Part shown: one piece after another, positions 44,093 to 54,750 of the stretch
How positions within the stretch are numbered: position 1 is the first letter of the stretch
How the letters are laid out: the number at the start of each line of letters is the position of its first letter
The notes under the pieces: generated by a model
Seen by the model: only the letters and a program-made list of their open reading frames with translations
What the model was told of the DNA's origin: nothing
Database searches by the model: none
Source: Caulobacter sp. S45
Lineage (GTDB): Bacteria; Pseudomonadota; Alphaproteobacteria; Caulobacterales; Caulobacteraceae
Direction of reading: 5' to 3'
NCBI RefSeq assembly: GCF_009765965.1
Contig: NZ_LMUL01000014.1
Coordinates: 1,640,820 to 1,704,819 of the forward strand
DNA length: 64,000 bases
Program-made: the position numbers and the translations under genes

Positions 44093-47000
44093 TCAGCCGT
44101 CCAGCACATCGCGGACACGCGACGCGAGCTGCTCGAAGGTGAACGGCTTGGTGACCAGCTGCACGCCTGCGTCCAGGCGACCCTGGTGGACGATGGCGTT
44201 GCGGGAATAGCCGGTGGTGAACAGCACCCGTAGGTCCGGGCGCACTGAACGCGCCGCATCCGCCAGCACACGGCCGTTCCTTCCAGGCAGCACCACGTCG
44301 GTGAACAGCAGGTCGATCCTGCCGGATCGGTTCAGGATGGTCAGCGCGGCGTCCGCGTCGCCCGCCTCCAACACGGCGTAGCCGAGCTCGTTGAGGATCA
44401 TCACGCTGTAGGCGCGCACATCCTCGTTGTCCTCGACCACTAGGATGACCTCCTCCTTGAGGCCCTCCGGCGCGCGCAGGTCCTGGACGATCTCGGTGGA
44501 CGGGAGGTCGCCCCGGAAACGCGGGAAGTAGAGCTTGACCGTCGTGCCCTCGCCCGTCTCGCTGTAGACGGTGACGTGGCCGCCGGACTGCTTGACGAAG
44601 CCATAGACCATGCTGAGGCCGAGCCCGGTGCCCTTGCCGACGTCCTTGGTGGTGTAGAACGGCTCGAACACCCGGTTCAGGATGTCTCGCGACATGCCCT
44701 CGCCGTTGTCGCTGATCGACAGCACCGCGTACTGGCCTGGCACCACCTCGGTGTCGGTGGCGGTGTAGCTCTCGTCCAGCATGGTGTTGCCGGTCTCGAT
44801 GGTCAGCTTGCCGCCTTCGGGCATGGCGTCGCGAGCGTTGACCGCTAGGTTGAGAATGGCGCTTTCCAGCTGGTTCTGGTCGAGCTCCACCGGCCAGAGG
44901 CGAGGCGCCAGCACCCCCTCCAACTCGATCGTCTCGCCCAGCGTGCGGTGAAGCAGCTCGGTGCTGTCGCGCACCACCGCGTTCAGGTCGAGCGGGGTCG
45001 GCTTCAGCGGCTGGCGGCGGGAAAAGGCAAGCAGCCGGGCGGTCAGGGTCGCGGCCCGCTGAGCGCTCTGGGTGGCCATATCCAGGCTGCGGGTGAGCCG
45101 CACGCTATCCTGGACCCCGATGCGGCGGATGGTGTCCAGCCCACCGATGATCACCGTCAGCAGGTTGTTGAAGTCGTGCGCGACCCCGCCGGTCAGCTGG
45201 CCGAGCGCCTCCATCTTCTGGGCCTGGCGGAGCGCGTCCTCCGCCTTCATCCGCTCGGCCACCTCGTCGGCCACCCGCGCCTCCAGGCTCAGGTTGAGCG
45301 ATTGCAGCTCCTCTTCCGCGGCGCGGCGCTGGGATATCTCCTGCTGGGCGGCCTGGAACAGGCGGGCGTTGTCGATGGAGATGGCCGCCTGCGCCGCAAG
45401 GCCGGACATGATGTCCTCGGCCTGGGCGCCGAACACCGAAGGCTTGGAATGGCCGAAGAACAGGCCGCCCAGCACCTCCCCGCTGCGCGACTTCACCGGC
45501 ACCGCCAGATAGGAGCGAACCGGCAGGTGGCCTTCGGGCATCCCCTTGTGCGGCGTGTTGAGCCCGTACAGCGGGTCCCGGGTGATGTCGTCGGAGCGGA
45601 TGACCCGCTCACCGCCGAAGGTCGGCGCGAAGATCGCCGTGTTGCGGGGCATGGGGAAGCTGGCGAACGCCTCCTTTGGCGCGCCGGAAAGGCAGTAGAG
45701 CATCAGATGCTCGCCCGCCTCGTTCAGCACGTTGTAGAAGAAGGCTCCAAACTCCGCGCCGGTCAGCTCGACCCCCGCATCGGTCACGGTCTGCACCACC
45801 CGGCCGAGGTCCAGGTCCGCCGCCACGGCCGATCCGGCCCGGTTCAGCACCGTCAGCGCACGGGTCTGTTCGCGCAGCGCCTTCTCGGCCTCGCTGCGGA
45901 TTTCCGACAGCTTGATGTTGGCGGCGACGCGCGCCAGCAGTTCGCGCGCGGTGAAGGGCTTGGTCAGGTAGTCGTCCGCGCCGGCCCCCAGACCCTGGAC
46001 CTTCGCCTCCTCGCCGGCGCGGGCCGACAGCAGGATCACCGGCAGGGCGGTCAGCCCGGGCTCGCTGCGGATGGCGCGCAATAGGCCGAAACCGTCGAGC
46101 TTCGGCATCATCACGTCCGACAGCATCAGATCGGGCGCCCGCCGCTGGGCTGCGGCTAGCGCCGCCTCCCCGTCGCCCACCACGTCGACCTCGTAGCCCT
46201 GGCCGTTCAGCAGGCGACGGACATATTCGCGCATGTCTGCGTTGTCGTCAGCCAGCAGGATGCGCTTTCCCGCGCCCGGCAGGGGGCCCTGGACGGCCCC
46301 GGCGGCGGCATCGTCGGAGACGGGGCCCCAGCGCAGCGCCTCCTCCACGAATACGTGGGCGTTCGCCAGAGGCATCGCAGGCGCTTGCGCCTGGATTTGA
46401 TCCTTAGGCAGATGATTTTCACCGAAGGGGATCAGGATGGTGAAGGTCGCGCCTTCGCCCTCGGCGCTCTGAGCCGAGATCGTCCCCCCGTGCAGCTTGA
46501 CCAACTCCTGAACCAGGGCCAGGCCGATACCGCTGCCCTCGAAGGTGCGCCCCCGCGTTCCCTCGACCCGGTGGAAGCGTTCGAATAGGCGCGTCAGCTC
46601 GTGCTGGGGCACGCCGACGCCGGTGTCTTGCACCTGCACCTGGGCGCATCGCCCATCCGGCGTGGAGGCGATGCGGATGGAGACGCCCCCCTCGAAGGTG
46701 AACTTGAAGGCGTTGGAGAGCAGGTTGAGCAGGACCTTTTCCCACATGACCCGATCCACCAGGACCGGCTGGGCCAAAGGCTCGGCCTCGATCGTGAAGT
46801 TGAGGCCGACCCGCTCCATGGCTGAACGGAAGCCGGAGGCGATCTCGGCGCTGAACGCCGCAAGATCGGTGGGCGTGAAGCTCGCCTGCATCCGGCCCGC
46901 CTCGATGCGGGAGAAGTCCAACAGGCTGTTGACCAGGTGCAGCAACCGCTGGGCGTTTCGATGCGCCACCTCGAGCTGGGCCCGGGTCCCGCCCGTCTCG

Positions 47001-48139
47001 ACGTCATCTCCGGCGAGCACATCCTCCAACGGCCCCAGCATCAGGGTCAGGGGGGTGCGGAATTCGTGGCTGACGTTGGAGAAGAAGGCGGTCTTGGCGC
47101 GGTCGATCTCGGCCAGGGCTTCGGCCCGCCTGCGTTCGGCCTCGTAGGCGCGCGCGGCGGCCAGGGCGGCGGCGATCTGGCCGGCCAGCAATTCCACAAA
47201 CCCCTGGTAGCCCTGGTCGCGCGAACGGAACGGGTTGAGCCCCACCACCAGGAAGCCGGCGGGGTCCTGGTCCTTGGCCTGCTGGGGGATGGGCGCGAGC
47301 AGGGCCTGCTCCGGAGGCCGGTCCCACGTCCCGGACGGCAATGCGCCGAATCGCGCGGCCAGGTCCCCGACGAGGATGGCCTCGACGCGCGCGCCACCAC
47401 CCTGCAGGGGCCAGAGGCCATCACGCGGGGTCAGCACCGGTGCGGCCGGATGATCGGGTTCTATGCCGCTCTGCGCCACCAGGCGGGCGGTCGTTCCATC
47501 CTCGTCGAACAGGTAGGTGAGCGTGAACGGCAGGTCGGTGAGGTTTTGGGATAGTCGCTCGGTCACCGCTTGGAACAGCTCGTCCTCGGTCTTGGTCAGG
47601 CTCGCCGAGGAGGCCAGTTCGCGCAGCGTGCCCATGCGCCGTTCGGTGATGACCCGCTCGGTCTCCTCGACCACCACGCAGAACATGCCGGCGATGGCCC
47701 CCGCGTCGTCGAACAGGGGGCTGTAGGAGAAGGTGTGGTAGGTCTCTTCGGGAAAGCCGCTGCGTTCCAGGAACAGCAGCATCCCCTCGGAATAGGTGGC
47801 TTCACCCGCCTTCAGCACATGGTCGATCAGCGGCCCGATATCGGGCCAGATCTCGGCCCAGACCGCCTTGGCGGGCTTGCCAAGCGCCCAGGGATGCTTG
47901 ACGCCCAGGGTCGGACTGTAGGCGTCGTTGCAGAAGAAGGTCAGTTCGGGGCCCCACGCCATCCACATCTGGTAGCGCGAGGTCAGCATCATCCGCACGA
48001 TGGACTGCAGGCTGCGGGGCCAGTCCTGGGTCGGCCCAAGAGGCGTGGACGTCCAGTCGTGGCTGCGCATCAGCGCGCCCAGTTCACCGCCGCCCTGGAA
48101 TACGTCGTGCGAACTCCCCGAGCCGTCCGCCGCCGCCAT
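44093..48139 (-). CDS. Tandem hybrid sensor histidine kinase (two kinase cores, two receiver domains)
   Basis: A 1348-residue soluble kinase with no transmembrane segment. In order: a PAS-like sensor (about 20-150), a GAF-like domain (about 165-330), a first HisKA/HATPase core with His358 ([10 protein letters not shown]), a receiver with Asp675 (LMLSDVMMP), a GAF domain (about 760-930), a second HisKA core with His988 ([10 protein letters not shown], a different H-box type) and HATPase ([30 protein letters not shown]), and a C-terminal receiver with Asp1281 ([10 protein letters not shown]). The ATG at 48139 follows GGGAG; the frame is open further upstream without domain content. No response regulator gene is adjacent, so its partner is unknown. 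Confidence 0.88.
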   Translation of the reverse strand: MAAADGSGSSHDVFQGGGELGALMRSHDWTSTPLGPTQDWPRSLQSIVRMMLTSRYQMWMAWGPELTFFCNDAYSPTLGVKHPWALGKPAKAVWAEIWPDIGPLIDHVLKAGEATYSEGMLLFLERSGFPEETYHTFSYSPLFDDAGAIAGMFCVVVEETERVITERRMGTLRELASSASLTKTEDELFQAVTERLSQNLTDLPFTLTYLFDEDGTTARLVAQSGIEPDHPAAPVLTPRDGLWPLQGGGARVEAILVGDLAARFGALPSGTWDRPPEQALLAPIPQQAKDQDPAGFLVVGLNPFRSRDQGYQGFVELLAGQIAAALAAARAYEAERRRAEALAEIDRAKTAFFSNVSHEFRTPLTLMLGPLEDVLAGDDVETGGTRAQLEVAHRNAQRLLHLVNSLLDFSRIEAGRMQASFTPTDLAAFSAEIASGFRSAMERVGLNFTIEAEPLAQPVLVDRVMWEKVLLNLLSNAFKFTFEGGVSIRIASTPDGRCAQVQVQDTGVGVPQHELTRLFERFHRVEGTRGRTFEGSGIGLALVQELVKLHGGTISAQSAEGEGATFTILIPFGENHLPKDQIQAQAPAMPLANAHVFVEEALRWGPVSDDAAAGAVQGPLPGAGKRILLADDNADMREYVRRLLNGQGYEVDVVGDGEAALAAAQRRAPDLMLSDVMMPKLDGFGLLRAIRSEPGLTALPVILLSARAGEEAKVQGLGAGADDYLTKPFTARELLARVAANIKLSEIRSEAEKALREQTRALTVLNRAGSAVAADLDLGRVVQTVTDAGVELTGAEFGAFFYNVLNEAGEHLMLYCLSGAPKEAFASFPMPRNTAIFAPTFGGERVIRSDDITRDPLYGLNTPHKGMPEGHLPVRSYLAVPVKSRSGEVLGGLFFGHSKPSVFGAQAEDIMSGLAAQAAISIDNARLFQAAQQEISQRRAAEEELQSLNLSLEARVADEVAERMKAEDALRQAQKMEALGQLTGGVAHDFNNLLTVIIGGLDTIRRIGVQDSVRLTRSLDMATQSAQRAATLTARLLAFSRRQPLKPTPLDLNAVVRDSTELLHRTLGETIELEGVLAPRLWPVELDQNQLESAILNLAVNARDAMPEGGKLTIETGNTMLDESYTATDTEVVPGQYAVLSISDNGEGMSRDILNRVFEPFYTTKDVGKGTGLGLSMVYGFVKQSGGHVTVYSETGEGTTVKLYFPRFRGDLPSTEIVQDLRAPEGLKEEVILVVEDNEDVRAYSVMILNELGYAVLEAGDADAALTILNRSGRIDLLFTDVVLPGRNGRVLADAARSVRPDLRVLFTTGYSRNAIVHQGRLDAGVQLVTKPFTFEQLASRVRDVLDG

Positions 48140-48434
48140 ACGAATCTCCCACCGAGCCGGCGAACTCGGTACATCATCGTTTGAACGCGGCAAAGCGTCA
48201 CGCATGCGGGAACCCGAACTTTGACCTGGCTGGCCTTCGGAGCGGCGTGGAAACCGGGGCCAGGTCCTGGACGAAGCGCTTGAATTCCTCCGCCTTCGCC
48301 GCTTCCCCAGGCCAGGGCGGAAGATGGGGCGGCCGGACGGTCGGCGACGATATGGAATTACATCCCAAGGGACTTGGAGTCGGCCATCCAACCTATAAGG
48401 TCGGCGACGTTCGAAGAGCGTCGGGGGTCCACCT

Positions 48435-50372
48435 GTGTCGAAACTAGGCTTGAAGAGCGGCGTGGCTGCGCTCGCGCTTTGCATGCTCGCGTCCACTGCT
48501 TGGGCGCAAACCGCCGCCAAGGACGCCGGTCCGTACCTGGACGACATTCCAGCCAAGCTCGCCAAGCCGACGGCGGGCTACGACTACGAAAAGCGCGTGG
48601 TGATGATCCCGATGCGCGACGGGGTGAAGCTCTACACCGTGATCATGATCCCCAAGGGCGCCCACGACGCGCCGATGATCATGACCCGCACCCCCTACAA
48701 CGCCGCCAAGCGCGTCGAGCGCATCCCCGGCCCGTCGCTGCTGGCGGCCCTGCCTCAGGGCGACGAGGTGTTCGCCAAGGACGGCTACATCCGGGTGTTC
48801 CAGGACATCCGCGGCAAGTACGGCTCCGAAGGCGCCTACGTGATGACCCGCCCTCCGCGCGGCCCGCTGAATCCGACCAAGACCGACGAGACCACCGACG
48901 CCTGGGATACGGTGGACTGGTTGGTCAAACATACGCCCGAGAGCAACGGCCGGGTCGGCATGCTGGGCTCGTCCTACGAAGGCTACACCGTGGTGATGGC
49001 CCTGCTCGACCCGCACCCGGCGCTGAAGGTCGCCGCGCCGGAAAGCCCGATGGTCGATGGCTGGATGGGCGACGACTGGTTCCATTACGGCGCCTTCCGC
49101 CAGACCAACCTCGACTACATCGCCGACCAGACCACCAAGCGCGGCGAGGCCGACCCGGTGCCGCGCGAGACCTATGACGACTATGAGGGGTTCCGCCGCG
49201 CCGGCTCGGTCGACGGCTACGCCCGCACCCACGGCGTCGCCGAGTACCCCTGGCTGCAGCACATGGAGCAGCACCCCGCCTACGACGGCTTCTGGCAGGG
49301 GCAGGCCCTGGATCATCTGTTGGCGGAACATCCGTCCAAGGTGCCGACCATGTGGGAGCAGGGCCTCTGGGACCAGGAGGACATGTGGGGCGCCAACCAC
49401 ACCTTCGCAGCGCTCACCGCCAAGGGCTACGGCGACACCAACTACCTGGTGATGGGGCCGTGGCGGCATAGCGGGGCCAACTACGACGGCTCCACGCTCG
49501 GGCCGCTGGCGTTCGAGGGCGACACCGCGCTGCAGTGGCGGCGCGACGTGCTCAAGCCCTTCTTCGACCAGTACCTGAAGACCGGCGCGCCCAAGGCCGA
49601 TACGCCGCGCGTGCTGGTATACAACACCGGCGAGAACCACTGGGACCGGTTCGACCACTGGCCGCTGGCCTGCCAGACCGGCTGCGCGACCCCGCTGACG
49701 CCGCTCTATCTGCAGGCGGATTTTGGCCTGGCGTTCCAGGCCCCGGCAGCGGGGGCGACGACTTCTGACTCTTACGTCTCCGACCCCGCCAAGCCCGTGC
49801 CCTACCTGCCTCGCCCGGTCCGCTTCGCCGATGGCGACCGGTGGAAGGCCTGGCTGACCAGCGACCAGCGCTCCGTCGCCGACCGCCCCGACGTGCTGAC
49901 CTACCAGACCCCCGCCCTGACCGCCCCGGTGCGCATCAGCGGCGCGACCATCGCCGACATCTACGCCGCCACCAGCGGGACCGACGGCGACTGGGTGGTC
50001 AAGCTGATCGACGTCTATCCCGACGAGGTCCCGTCCAAGCCGGAGATGGGCGGCTACGAGCTGCCTATCGCCATGGACATCTTCCGCGGCCGCTATCGCG
50101 ACAGCTTCGAGCACCCGACCCCGATCCCCGCCAACCAAGTACAGCGCTACCGCTTCGCCCTGCCCAACAGCGACCACGTCTTCCTGCCGGGTCACCGGAT
50201 CATGGTGCAGATTCAGTCGAGCTGGTTCCCGCTCTACGACCGCAACCCGCAGACCTATGTGGACAACATCTTCCTGGCCAAGCCGTCCGACTACGCGCCG
50301 GCGACCGAGCGGGTGTTCCGCGCCGGCGCCCAGGCGAGCGCGGTGTGGCTGCCGGTGGTGGGGACGAAATAG
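48435..50372 (+). CDS. Alpha-amino-acid ester hydrolase-like CocE/NonD (S15) hydrolase
   Basis: A 645-residue secreted alpha/beta hydrolase. A signal peptide (SGVAALALCMLASTAWAQ) follows the GTG start. The nucleophile motif GSSYEGYTVV has Ser180; SPMVDGWMGDDWFHYGAFRQ, WDQEDMWGA (Glu315-Asp316) and GPWRHSG (His345) closely resemble alpha-amino-acid ester hydrolases, where an acidic cluster binds the substrate alpha-amino group. The C-terminal jelly-roll domain is typical of the S15/CocE family. Known enzymes of this group act on amino-acid esters and beta-lactam side chains such as ampicillin or cephalexin; the native role is uncertain. It is transcribed away from the hybrid kinase, from a 295-bp gap in which I see no clear motif. 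Confidence 0.8.
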   Translation: MSKLGLKSGVAALALCMLASTAWAQTAAKDAGPYLDDIPAKLAKPTAGYDYEKRVVMIPMRDGVKLYTVIMIPKGAHDAPMIMTRTPYNAAKRVERIPGPSLLAALPQGDEVFAKDGYIRVFQDIRGKYGSEGAYVMTRPPRGPLNPTKTDETTDAWDTVDWLVKHTPESNGRVGMLGSSYEGYTVVMALLDPHPALKVAAPESPMVDGWMGDDWFHYGAFRQTNLDYIADQTTKRGEADPVPRETYDDYEGFRRAGSVDGYARTHGVAEYPWLQHMEQHPAYDGFWQGQALDHLLAEHPSKVPTMWEQGLWDQEDMWGANHTFAALTAKGYGDTNYLVMGPWRHSGANYDGSTLGPLAFEGDTALQWRRDVLKPFFDQYLKTGAPKADTPRVLVYNTGENHWDRFDHWPLACQTGCATPLTPLYLQADFGLAFQAPAAGATTSDSYVSDPAKPVPYLPRPVRFADGDRWKAWLTSDQRSVADRPDVLTYQTPALTAPVRISGATIADIYAATSGTDGDWVVKLIDVYPDEVPSKPEMGGYELPIAMDIFRGRYRDSFEHPTPIPANQVQRYRFALPNSDHVFLPGHRIMVQIQSSWFPLYDRNPQTYVDNIFLAKPSDYAPATERVFRAGAQASAVWLPVVGTK

Positions 50373-50381
50373 GGCGGTAGG

Positions 50382-50493
50382 GCGTGCTGCGTCCTTCGAG
50401 ACGCCCCTTCGGGGCTCCTCAGGATGACGAGCCTTGGTGTTCAATAACCTTCGTCATGCTGAGGGCGGCGATAGCCGCGTCTCGAAGCACGCA
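50382..50493. repeat. Intergenic palindromic repeat (CTTCGAGACG family)
   Basis: About 112 bp. Outer arms GCGTGCTGCGTCCTTCGAGACG and CGTCTCGAAGCACGC (imperfect), inner arms CTCAGGATGACGA and TCGTCATGCTGAG. The whole can fold into one long hairpin. It lies between the ester hydrolase stop and the convergent ligD stop. Confidence 0.75.
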
Positions 50494-50558
50494 GAGCGAC
50501 CCAGCCGAGTGTCGGTCATGACAGCGGCCACACCCAAACGGCGGCGGGCGTTCGTCGC

Positions 50559-53174
50559 CTACACTTTGCCCAGCCGCTTGATCGCCGGCGCCAGCGGGCG
50601 TTCGCCGTCGCAGTAACCCTCCCAGGCGACCAGCTTACGCACGAGCGCGGGTACGGTGCGGATGGTGAACTTCGCGGGATCGAGCCCCGTCTTCACTTGG
50701 CTCCAGGTCACGGGCATGGACACCGGCGCGCCGTCCCGCCCGCGCGGCGACAAGGGAGCGACGGCGGTCGCCATCCGGTCGTTGCGCAGGTAGTCGAGGA
50801 AGATGCGCCCGGTGCGCTCCTTCTTGGCCATAGTGATCAGGAAGCGGTCGGGCGCGTCGGCCGCCATCGCCTTGCAAACGTCGCGGGCGAAGGCCTTGGC
50901 GGTGGACCAGTCGACGCCCTCGGCCTTCAGCGGCGTGACCACGTGCAGGCCCTTGCCGCCGGTGGTCTTGCAGAAGCCGACCAGGCCCAACTCTTCAAGA
51001 CGGTCGCGGATCTCGCGCGCGGCGGCGATCACATCTGTGAAGGCGACATCGGGCGCGGGGTCGAGGTCGAACACCAACCGGCCGGGCTGTTCCGGCTTGA
51101 ACGGCTCGCTGTTCCAGGGATGCAGCTCCACCGCGCCGAACTGGGCCGCCGCGATCAGGGCCTCGACCCGGTCGAGCTGCAGGTAGGGCGTCTTGTCGCC
51201 GAACACCGTGACCTCGGTGAACAGCGAGGACGAGCCGCGTGAGGCGTGGCGCTGGAAGAACCGCTCGCCGTCCACCCCGTCCGGCATGCGGATCAGCGAG
51301 CAGGGCCGTCCCCGGACGTGGGCGATCATCCACTCGCCCACCGCCTCGTAATAGTTGGCGAGGTCCAGCTTGGTCACGGGCTGGCCGTCATTCGCGTGCG
51401 GCCACAGCGTCTTGTCGGCGTGGGAGATGGTCACGCCCATGACCGGAACCGAGCCGCGCGGCGCCACGGTGCGCACCGCCTTGGGGGTCGGCTCGCTCAG
51501 TTCGGCGGTGGCCGGCGCAGGCGTTTCGGCCGCGACCTCGCGGGCGGGCTTGTCCTCGCGCAAGCCCTTGAAGGCTGCCTGGCGGATGGCGCCCTCGCCG
51601 GTGAAGCCGGCGTATTCGATCTCGGCCACCAGCTCGGGCTTCACCCAGTGGATGCTGGCGGTCTTGCGCGGCGCGCCCTTTCCCTTGAATGGACTGACGT
51701 CGGTCTCCAGCGCCTTGAGCTTCGGCAGCAGCTTTTCGACCTTGTCACGCCCGAAGCCGGTGCCGATGCGCCCGACATGGACCAGCTCGCCGTCGCGGTT
51801 GACCCCGGCGATCAGCGAGCGAAACGCCTCGCCCGTGGTGGTCCAGGCGCCGATCACCACCTCGTGGCCCTGGCGGCACTTGGATTTGATCCAGGTGTCG
51901 CTGCGGCCCGAAACGTAGGGCGCGTCCAGTCGCTTGGAGACCACGCCTTCCAGGTCCATCCGGCACGCCGAACGCAGCACCGCGTCGCCGGCGGTGATGA
52001 AGTGATCGACATAGCGGAGGTTGGGCGACACCCCGTCCACCGCCTTTTCCAGCCGCGCCTTGCGCTCCGATAACGGCAGGGGGCGCAGGTCCTCCGTCCC
52101 GGCGAACAACAGGTCGAACACGAAGAAGATCAGGTCGTCGGTGCGTTCCTCCGAGATCGCCGCCTGCAAAGCCGCGAAGTCCGGTGCGCCGGTATGGTCC
52201 AGCGCCACCACCTCGCCGTCGATTATACCGTCGCCGAGCCTGGCGCCGGCCGCGACGATGGCGGGGAACCGATCCGACCAGTCCAGCCCTTTGCGGGTCA
52301 GCAGCGTCGCCTTTCCACCGGCGGTGCGCAGTTGCATCCGATAGCCGTCGAACTTGATTTCATGCGCCCAGCCGGTTCCGGTCGGCGGCTTCGCCTCAGA
52401 GCGACACAGCTGGGGCTCGACGAACTTCGGCAGGCCGGCGGCCGACTTGGGTTTAGCGATCTTCTTCGCCGGCGCCTTGGCGAGCTTTGGCGAAGCGGCG
52501 GCGGTGGAAGCGGCGTTGTCGCGACTTTGCCAGACCGCGTCGGACGCCCCCTTGGCGGCGGTCATGAACGGGGTCGCGCCCTTTCCCTCGCCCGCCGCGA
52601 TCTCGGCCAGGCTGCGGCCCGAAGCGATGGAGCGGTCCTCGGCTGCGAGCGCGCCGCCATCCCCCTCCACCGCCGCCGCGTCGCGGTGCTTGATCAGCAG
52701 CCAGTTGTGACGCTTGGACTTGGCGTCGTCGCGCAGGCGCACGATCACCCAGGAGCCGTGCAGCCGCTCGCCCTCCATGACGAACTTCAGCTCGCCCTTC
52801 CTGAGCGCCGCATCGACGTCCTCGAACCCGGCGTCCGGCGCCCAGAAGCCGCGATCCCACAGCTGCACCACACCCCCGCCGTACTGGCCCTTGGGGATGG
52901 TCCCCTCGAAGTCGCCATAGTCGAGCGGATGGTCCTCGACCTCGACCGCCAGCCGCTTGTCGTGCGGATCGAGCGAGGGCCCGCGCGTCACCGCCCAGGA
53001 CTTGAACACCCCGTCGTGCTCCAGCCTCAGGTCGAAGTGCAGGCGGGTGGCGGCGTGTTTCTGGATCACGTAGCGCAGACGCGGCGACGTCACGACCTTG
53101 GCGTCCCTGCCCGACGGCTCGGCTGTCTGGTCGAAGTCCCGCATCTGCTGGTAGCGGGCGAGTTTCGTGGCCAT
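50559..53174 (-). CDS. ligD: DNA ligase D (phosphoesterase-ligase-polymerase)
   Basis: An 871-residue multifunctional end-joining enzyme with domain order PE-LIG-POL. The 3'-phosphoesterase (about 30-190) has [16 protein letters not shown] and [17 protein letters not shown]. The ATP-dependent ligase carries the nucleotidyl Lys274 in HEIKFDGYR. The primase-like polymerase begins near residue 579 ([14 protein letters not shown]) and has the [13 protein letters not shown] metal site and [10 protein letters not shown]. The ATG at 53174 is used; the frame is open to 53282 but those residues are not family-like. It diverges from ku and works with it in non-homologous end joining. Confidence 0.95.
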   Translation of the reverse strand: MATKLARYQQMRDFDQTAEPSGRDAKVVTSPRLRYVIQKHAATRLHFDLRLEHDGVFKSWAVTRGPSLDPHDKRLAVEVEDHPLDYGDFEGTIPKGQYGGGVVQLWDRGFWAPDAGFEDVDAALRKGELKFVMEGERLHGSWVIVRLRDDAKSKRHNWLLIKHRDAAAVEGDGGALAAEDRSIASGRSLAEIAAGEGKGATPFMTAAKGASDAVWQSRDNAASTAAASPKLAKAPAKKIAKPKSAAGLPKFVEPQLCRSEAKPPTGTGWAHEIKFDGYRMQLRTAGGKATLLTRKGLDWSDRFPAIVAAGARLGDGIIDGEVVALDHTGAPDFAALQAAISEERTDDLIFFVFDLLFAGTEDLRPLPLSERKARLEKAVDGVSPNLRYVDHFITAGDAVLRSACRMDLEGVVSKRLDAPYVSGRSDTWIKSKCRQGHEVVIGAWTTTGEAFRSLIAGVNRDGELVHVGRIGTGFGRDKVEKLLPKLKALETDVSPFKGKGAPRKTASIHWVKPELVAEIEYAGFTGEGAIRQAAFKGLREDKPAREVAAETPAPATAELSEPTPKAVRTVAPRGSVPVMGVTISHADKTLWPHANDGQPVTKLDLANYYEAVGEWMIAHVRGRPCSLIRMPDGVDGERFFQRHASRGSSSLFTEVTVFGDKTPYLQLDRVEALIAAAQFGAVELHPWNSEPFKPEQPGRLVFDLDPAPDVAFTDVIAAAREIRDRLEELGLVGFCKTTGGKGLHVVTPLKAEGVDWSTAKAFARDVCKAMAADAPDRFLITMAKKERTGRIFLDYLRNDRMATAVAPLSPRGRDGAPVSMPVTWSQVKTGLDPAKFTIRTVPALVRKLVAWEGYCDGERPLAPAIKRLGKV

Positions 53175-53296
53175 GTCCGTCCAGCCCCCGGTCGAGCGCC
53201 AAACAGCCTGAACGAACGACGTGGTTGCACGATCCAGTTCGGCGGAATCCTTTCCGGCCGCAGTGCGTTCACAAGCGGCCACCTTGATGAGCGGCT

Positions 53297-53443
53297 CCCT
53301 CTCCCTCGAAGGGAGAGGGCTGGGGTGAGGGTGTGGCCGCTGCGCTATCTCGGAGCCCTTGGAGGCGGGGGCCTCTGGCGGCCACCCTCACATGTTCTGC
53401 GCTCACCCCCATCCCTGCCCTTCCCCCTTCGAGGGGGAAGGGT
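53297..53443. repeat. Intergenic palindromic repeat, same family as the one inside oplAH
   Basis: About 147 bp in the 287-bp ligD/small-gene gap. The left arm CTCTCCCTCGAAGGGAGAGG and right arm CCCTTCCCCCTTCGAGGGGG are inverted copies with G-rich/C-rich runs inward (GGGGTGAGGGTG / CACCCCCATCCC). The CCCTCGAAGGG core and spacing match 3781-3935. Confidence 0.85.
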
Positions 53444-53461
53444 AAGCCAAGGAGACCTGAG

Positions 53462-53692
53462 ATGACCGACACCCGCCGCTTCAGCGTCCACGCCCGCCAT
53501 GTCGAGCGACATCACGCCCGCATCGTCGCCGAGCTCAGCTTCGAGGCGGCGGCGGTGGCCTACGTCGAGGACTTCCCTCTCGCGACCGACGGGGACGAGG
53601 CGCTCAGCGTCGTCGTGCGGGACCTGGAAAGCGGCCGCGAGCACTGCTTCCGCGTCGATCTGGAGACCGGCGAGACCGCGCCCTGCAACTGA
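53462..53692 (+). CDS. Small hypothetical protein, 76 aa, between ligD and ku
   Basis: A 76-residue protein starting MTDTRRFSVHARHVERHHAR, with an alternating beta pattern (ALSVVVRDLESGREHCFRVDL) and an acidic C-terminal half. AAGGAGACCTGAG precedes the ATG at 53462, a strong ribosome site. I believe similar small proteins occur in other Caulobacterales and sphingomonads (possibly DUF5961), but that is not certain. Its place between ligD and ku suggests shared stress expression. Confidence 0.6.
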   Translation: MTDTRRFSVHARHVERHHARIVAELSFEAAAVAYVEDFPLATDGDEALSVVVRDLESGREHCFRVDLETGETAPCN

Positions 53693-53694
53693 AG

Positions 53695-53719
53695 AGAACG
53701 AATCGACGACGGAGCCGTT
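53695..53719 (+). promoter_or_regulatory. Candidate EcfG/SigT-type promoter upstream of ku
   Basis: AGAAC (53695-53699) and CGTT (53716-53719) are spaced by 16 bp, one mismatch from the GGAAC-N16/17-CGTT consensus of the alphaproteobacterial general stress sigma factor. It lies about 50 bp before the ku ATG. Tentative. Confidence 0.35.
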
Positions 53720-53766
53720 GAGTCGAGTCTTCGCGGGCCGATGAGGGCGCGCCGGGAGAGGGTCAG

Positions 53767-54627
53767 ATGGCGTACCGTCCGACGTGGCAAGGCCACCTGA
53801 AGCTGTCGCTGGTGACATGCCCCGTGCATCTCTACACCGCGACCAACGCCGGCGGGGATGTCCACTTCAACCTGATCAACCCCAAGACCAACAATCGCAT
53901 CAAGATGATCACCACCGACCCGGACACCGGGCCGGTCGAGCGGTCGAATCTGGTCAAGGGCTACGAGGTCGAGAAAGGCAAATACATCCTGCTCACCGAC
54001 GACGAGATCAAGTCGGTCAAGCTGGAAAGCACCAAGACTATCGATATCGAACGCTTCGTGCCCGAGGCCGATATCGACCGCATCTATTGGGACAACCCCT
54101 ACTATCTGGCGCCCGACGGCAAGCTGGCGCAGGAGGCGTTCGGGGTGATCCGCGAGGCGCTGAAACAGTCCGGCCAGATCGCGCTGGGACGCATCGTGCT
54201 GTCGACCCGCGAACGCATCCTGGCGCTGGAGCCGCGCGGCAAGGGCATCCTGGCCTATTCGCTGCGCACCGAGGACGAGGTGCGCAGCGCCGACGAGATC
54301 TTCGACCCGATCAGCGACGCCAAGCCCGACGCCGGCATGATCGCCATCGCCGAGAAGATCATCGAGCAGCGCGAAGGGCCCTTCGATCCCAGCAAGTTCG
54401 TCGACCGCTACGAGCAGGCGCTGAAGGCGCTGATCGCGGAGAAGCAGAAGGGCCACAAGCCCGTCGCCTCGGAAGAGCCCGAGGACACCAATGTCATCGA
54501 CCTGATGGCCGCCCTTCGCGCCAGCCTGAAGGGCAAGGACGCCAAGGCCGAAGCCGCCCCGCGCAAGCCGGCCAGAACCGCGAAGGCCGCCGCCCACACC
54601 AAGCCGAAAGCCCGGCGCGCGCACTAG
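53767..54627 (+). CDS. ku: Non-homologous end-joining protein Ku
   Basis: A 286-residue bacterial Ku that binds DNA ends as a homodimer and recruits LigD. It begins MAYRPTWQGHLKLSLVTCPVHLYTA, with FNLINPKTNNRIKM, KGYEVEKGKYILLTDDEI and the core RIVLSTRERILALEPRGKGI. The C-terminal about 45 residues are Lys/Ala/Arg-rich (KAEAAPRKPARTAKAAAHTK), a disordered basic tail seen in many bacterial Ku proteins. Followed by a DUF2252 gene. Confidence 0.95.
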   Translation: MAYRPTWQGHLKLSLVTCPVHLYTATNAGGDVHFNLINPKTNNRIKMITTDPDTGPVERSNLVKGYEVEKGKYILLTDDEIKSVKLESTKTIDIERFVPEADIDRIYWDNPYYLAPDGKLAQEAFGVIREALKQSGQIALGRIVLSTRERILALEPRGKGILAYSLRTEDEVRSADEIFDPISDAKPDAGMIAIAEKIIEQREGPFDPSKFVDRYEQALKALIAEKQKGHKPVASEEPEDTNVIDLMAALRASLKGKDAKAEAAPRKPARTAKAAAHTKPKARRAH

Positions 54628-54750
54628 TGGCGTGGTCGAAACGCCTCATCTTCACCCAAAGCTTGACCGCAGGCGCCGATTTCCGCTCCGGAGGCGGACG
54701 ATTCCGGCGCACGCGCGTTGCTTCCTTCCAATGTTCAGGAGTTCGCCTCC

